From NCBI GenBank assembly GCA_020430675.1, contig JAGQJJ010000284.1:1-5947 (forward strand): a stretch of DNA of 5,947 nt, written 5' to 3'. Each line of letters starts with the position of its first letter. Position 1 is the stretch's first letter. Of this stretch, positions 5,096-5,947 are shown in pieces. Source of the DNA: Myxococcales bacterium. GTDB lineage: Bacteria > Myxococcota > Bradymonadia > UBA7976 > UBA1532. The position numbers were made by a program, and so were the translations under genes. The notes under the pieces were generated by a model. That model was not told where the DNA came from, ran no database searches, and saw only the letters and a list, made by a program, of their open reading frames with translations.

Positions 5096-5947
5096 AGCAA
5101 GTCCTCCCGGCCGCCGCGGCGCAGCGCGTCGACCACCCGCCGCACATCCTGCGCCCGATCGCGCGGGCAGACCAGCACCGCGTCGCCGGTAGCGACGACG
5201 ACCAGTCCGGTCGTGCCGACCACGGCCACCGTGCCCTGCTCGGCGTGCACGATGTTCTCGCGCGCGTCGATGAGCACCGCGTCGCCGCGCACCACGTTGC
5301 CGTCGCGGTCGGCCTCGGCGAAGTCAGCAAGCGCCGCCCAGTGGCCGACGTCGTTCCAGCCCATCGTCGCCGGCACCACCCGCATCGGCGGCTGCGCGGG
5401 GTCGTTGGTCGCGTGCTCCATCACCCCGTAGTCGATGCTGACCGACTGCACCTCGGCAAAGGCCTCGGCGAGCACCTTGGCGTAATCGTCGGTGCCGATG
5501 GCGGCGCCGATGCGCATCAACGCGCGGTGCAGGCCGGGCAGATAGCGCTTGATGTCGCTCAGGATGCGCGCGGCGGTGAAGAAGAACATGCCGCTGTTCC
5601 ACAGGTAGCGGCCCGAGGCGAGGTACTCGGCGGCCACCTCGCGCGGCGGCTTCTCGACGAAGCGCTCGACGCGGCAGACTTCGACGCCGTCGTCGGTCAG
5701 CAGCGCCTCGGCGCGGTCGTAGCGGATGTAGCCGTAGCCCGTCTCGGGGCGGGTCGGGCGGATGCCCAGCGTCACGATCTCACCCGCCCGCGCCCGCTCG
5801 GCGGCAGCGGCCATCAAGCGACGAAAGCCCGGCGCGTTGCCGATGTGGTGATCGGCGGGCAGCACCGCCATCACCGCGTCGCGATCGCGGCGCGCCAGAT
5901 GCACCGCGGCGAGGCCCACGCAGGGCGCGGTATTGCGCGGACACGGC
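5092..5947 (-). CDS. manC: Mannose-1-phosphate guanylyltransferase, N-terminus cut off by window edge
   Basis: Converts mannose-1-phosphate and GTP to GDP-mannose and pyrophosphate in the cytosol. About 284 residues are visible. The frame runs to the right edge and begins in the conserved RNTAPCVG block (5937-5914); the GTG at 5919 is the valine of that block, not a start. Further family motifs are LPADHH (about 5862-5845), RPETGYGYI, the FVEKP sugar-phosphate loop (about 5661-5647), WNSGMF (about 5601-5584), SIDYGVMEHA and GWNDVGHW. The nucleotide-binding GxGxRLWPLSR motif should lie outside the window. The protein ends soon after the nucleotidyltransferase and short C-terminal beta region, so it is the monofunctional form without the fused phosphomannose isomerase domain of AlgA/ManC-type proteins. 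Its TGA overlaps the GTG of the mutase gene, implying co-translation. Confidence 0.93.
   Translation of the reverse strand, partial: PCPRNTAPCVGLAAVHLARRDRDAVMAVLPADHHIGNAPGFRRLMAAAAERARAGEIVTLGIRPTRPETGYGYIRYDRAEALLTDDGVEVCRVERFVEKPPREVAAEYLASGRYLWNSGMFFFTAARILSDIKRYLPGLHRALMRIGAAIGTDDYAKVLAEAFAEVQSVSIDYGVMEHATNDPAQPPMRVVPATMGWNDVGHWAALADFAEADRDGNVVRGDAVLIDARENIVHAEQGTVAVVGTTGLVVVATGDAVLVCPRDRAQDVRRVVDALRRGGREDLL
5102..5108 (-). promoter_or_regulatory. Shine-Dalgarno site inside the guanylyltransferase gene for the mutase GTG start
   Basis: GGGAGGA on the minus strand lies within the last codons of the guanylyltransferase gene and ends 6 nt before GTG at 5095. It supports this non-ATG start at the 4-nt gene overlap. 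Confidence 0.75.

Noticed and set aside
3722..5431. A 569-codon open frame on the plus strand, antisense to the mutase and guanylyltransferase genes
   Set aside because: Over the mutase it is the codon-aligned opposite frame, where stops need TTA, CTA or TCA codons that GC-rich genes rarely use. Its translation is an Arg/Ala/His/Gln-rich string without domains, while the minus strand encodes two textbook enzymes.

Overview
The window is GC-rich, gene-dense bacterial DNA with clear Shine-Dalgarno sites and almost no intergenic space. Strong G/C bias at third codon positions, a deltaproteobacterial-looking PP2C phosphatase and a partner lipoprotein suggest a Myxococcota/Bradymonadota-type bacterium. 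That placement is an inference; no rRNA or other phylogenetic marker is present.

Left to right it holds: (1) the last 30 codons of a plus-strand membrane protein, probably a rhomboid-family protease; (2) trxB, NADPH thioredoxin reductase, on the minus strand, its stop codon abutting that of the membrane protein; (3) a 217-nt divergent intergenic region; (4) a plus-strand, probably exported member of the agmatine/peptidyl-arginine deiminase superfamily; (5) a minus-strand PP2C-type Ser/Thr phosphatase, convergent with the deiminase across a 6-nt gap; (6) a small lipoprotein gene just upstream of the phosphatase gene; (7) a phosphomannomutase/phosphoglucomutase gene; (8) a mannose-1-phosphate guanylyltransferase gene, cut by the right window edge.

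Genes 8-7-6-5 run in that order on the minus strand. Guanylyltransferase and mutase overlap by 4 nt (GTGA) and catalyse consecutive steps to GDP-mannose (mannose-6-P to mannose-1-P to GDP-mannose), a precursor for surface polysaccharide. Lipoprotein and phosphatase form a second tight pair. A good sigma-70-like promoter lies between the two pairs, its -35 box overlapping the mutase stop codon, so the second pair can probably be transcribed alone. 

Most of the content is conventional. The least ordinary items are the exported deiminase-like protein, which keeps the catalytic residues but has altered signature motifs, and the uncharacterised lipoprotein coupled to the phosphatase. I found no CRISPR array, insertion sequence, tRNA, rRNA or clear undescribed system.
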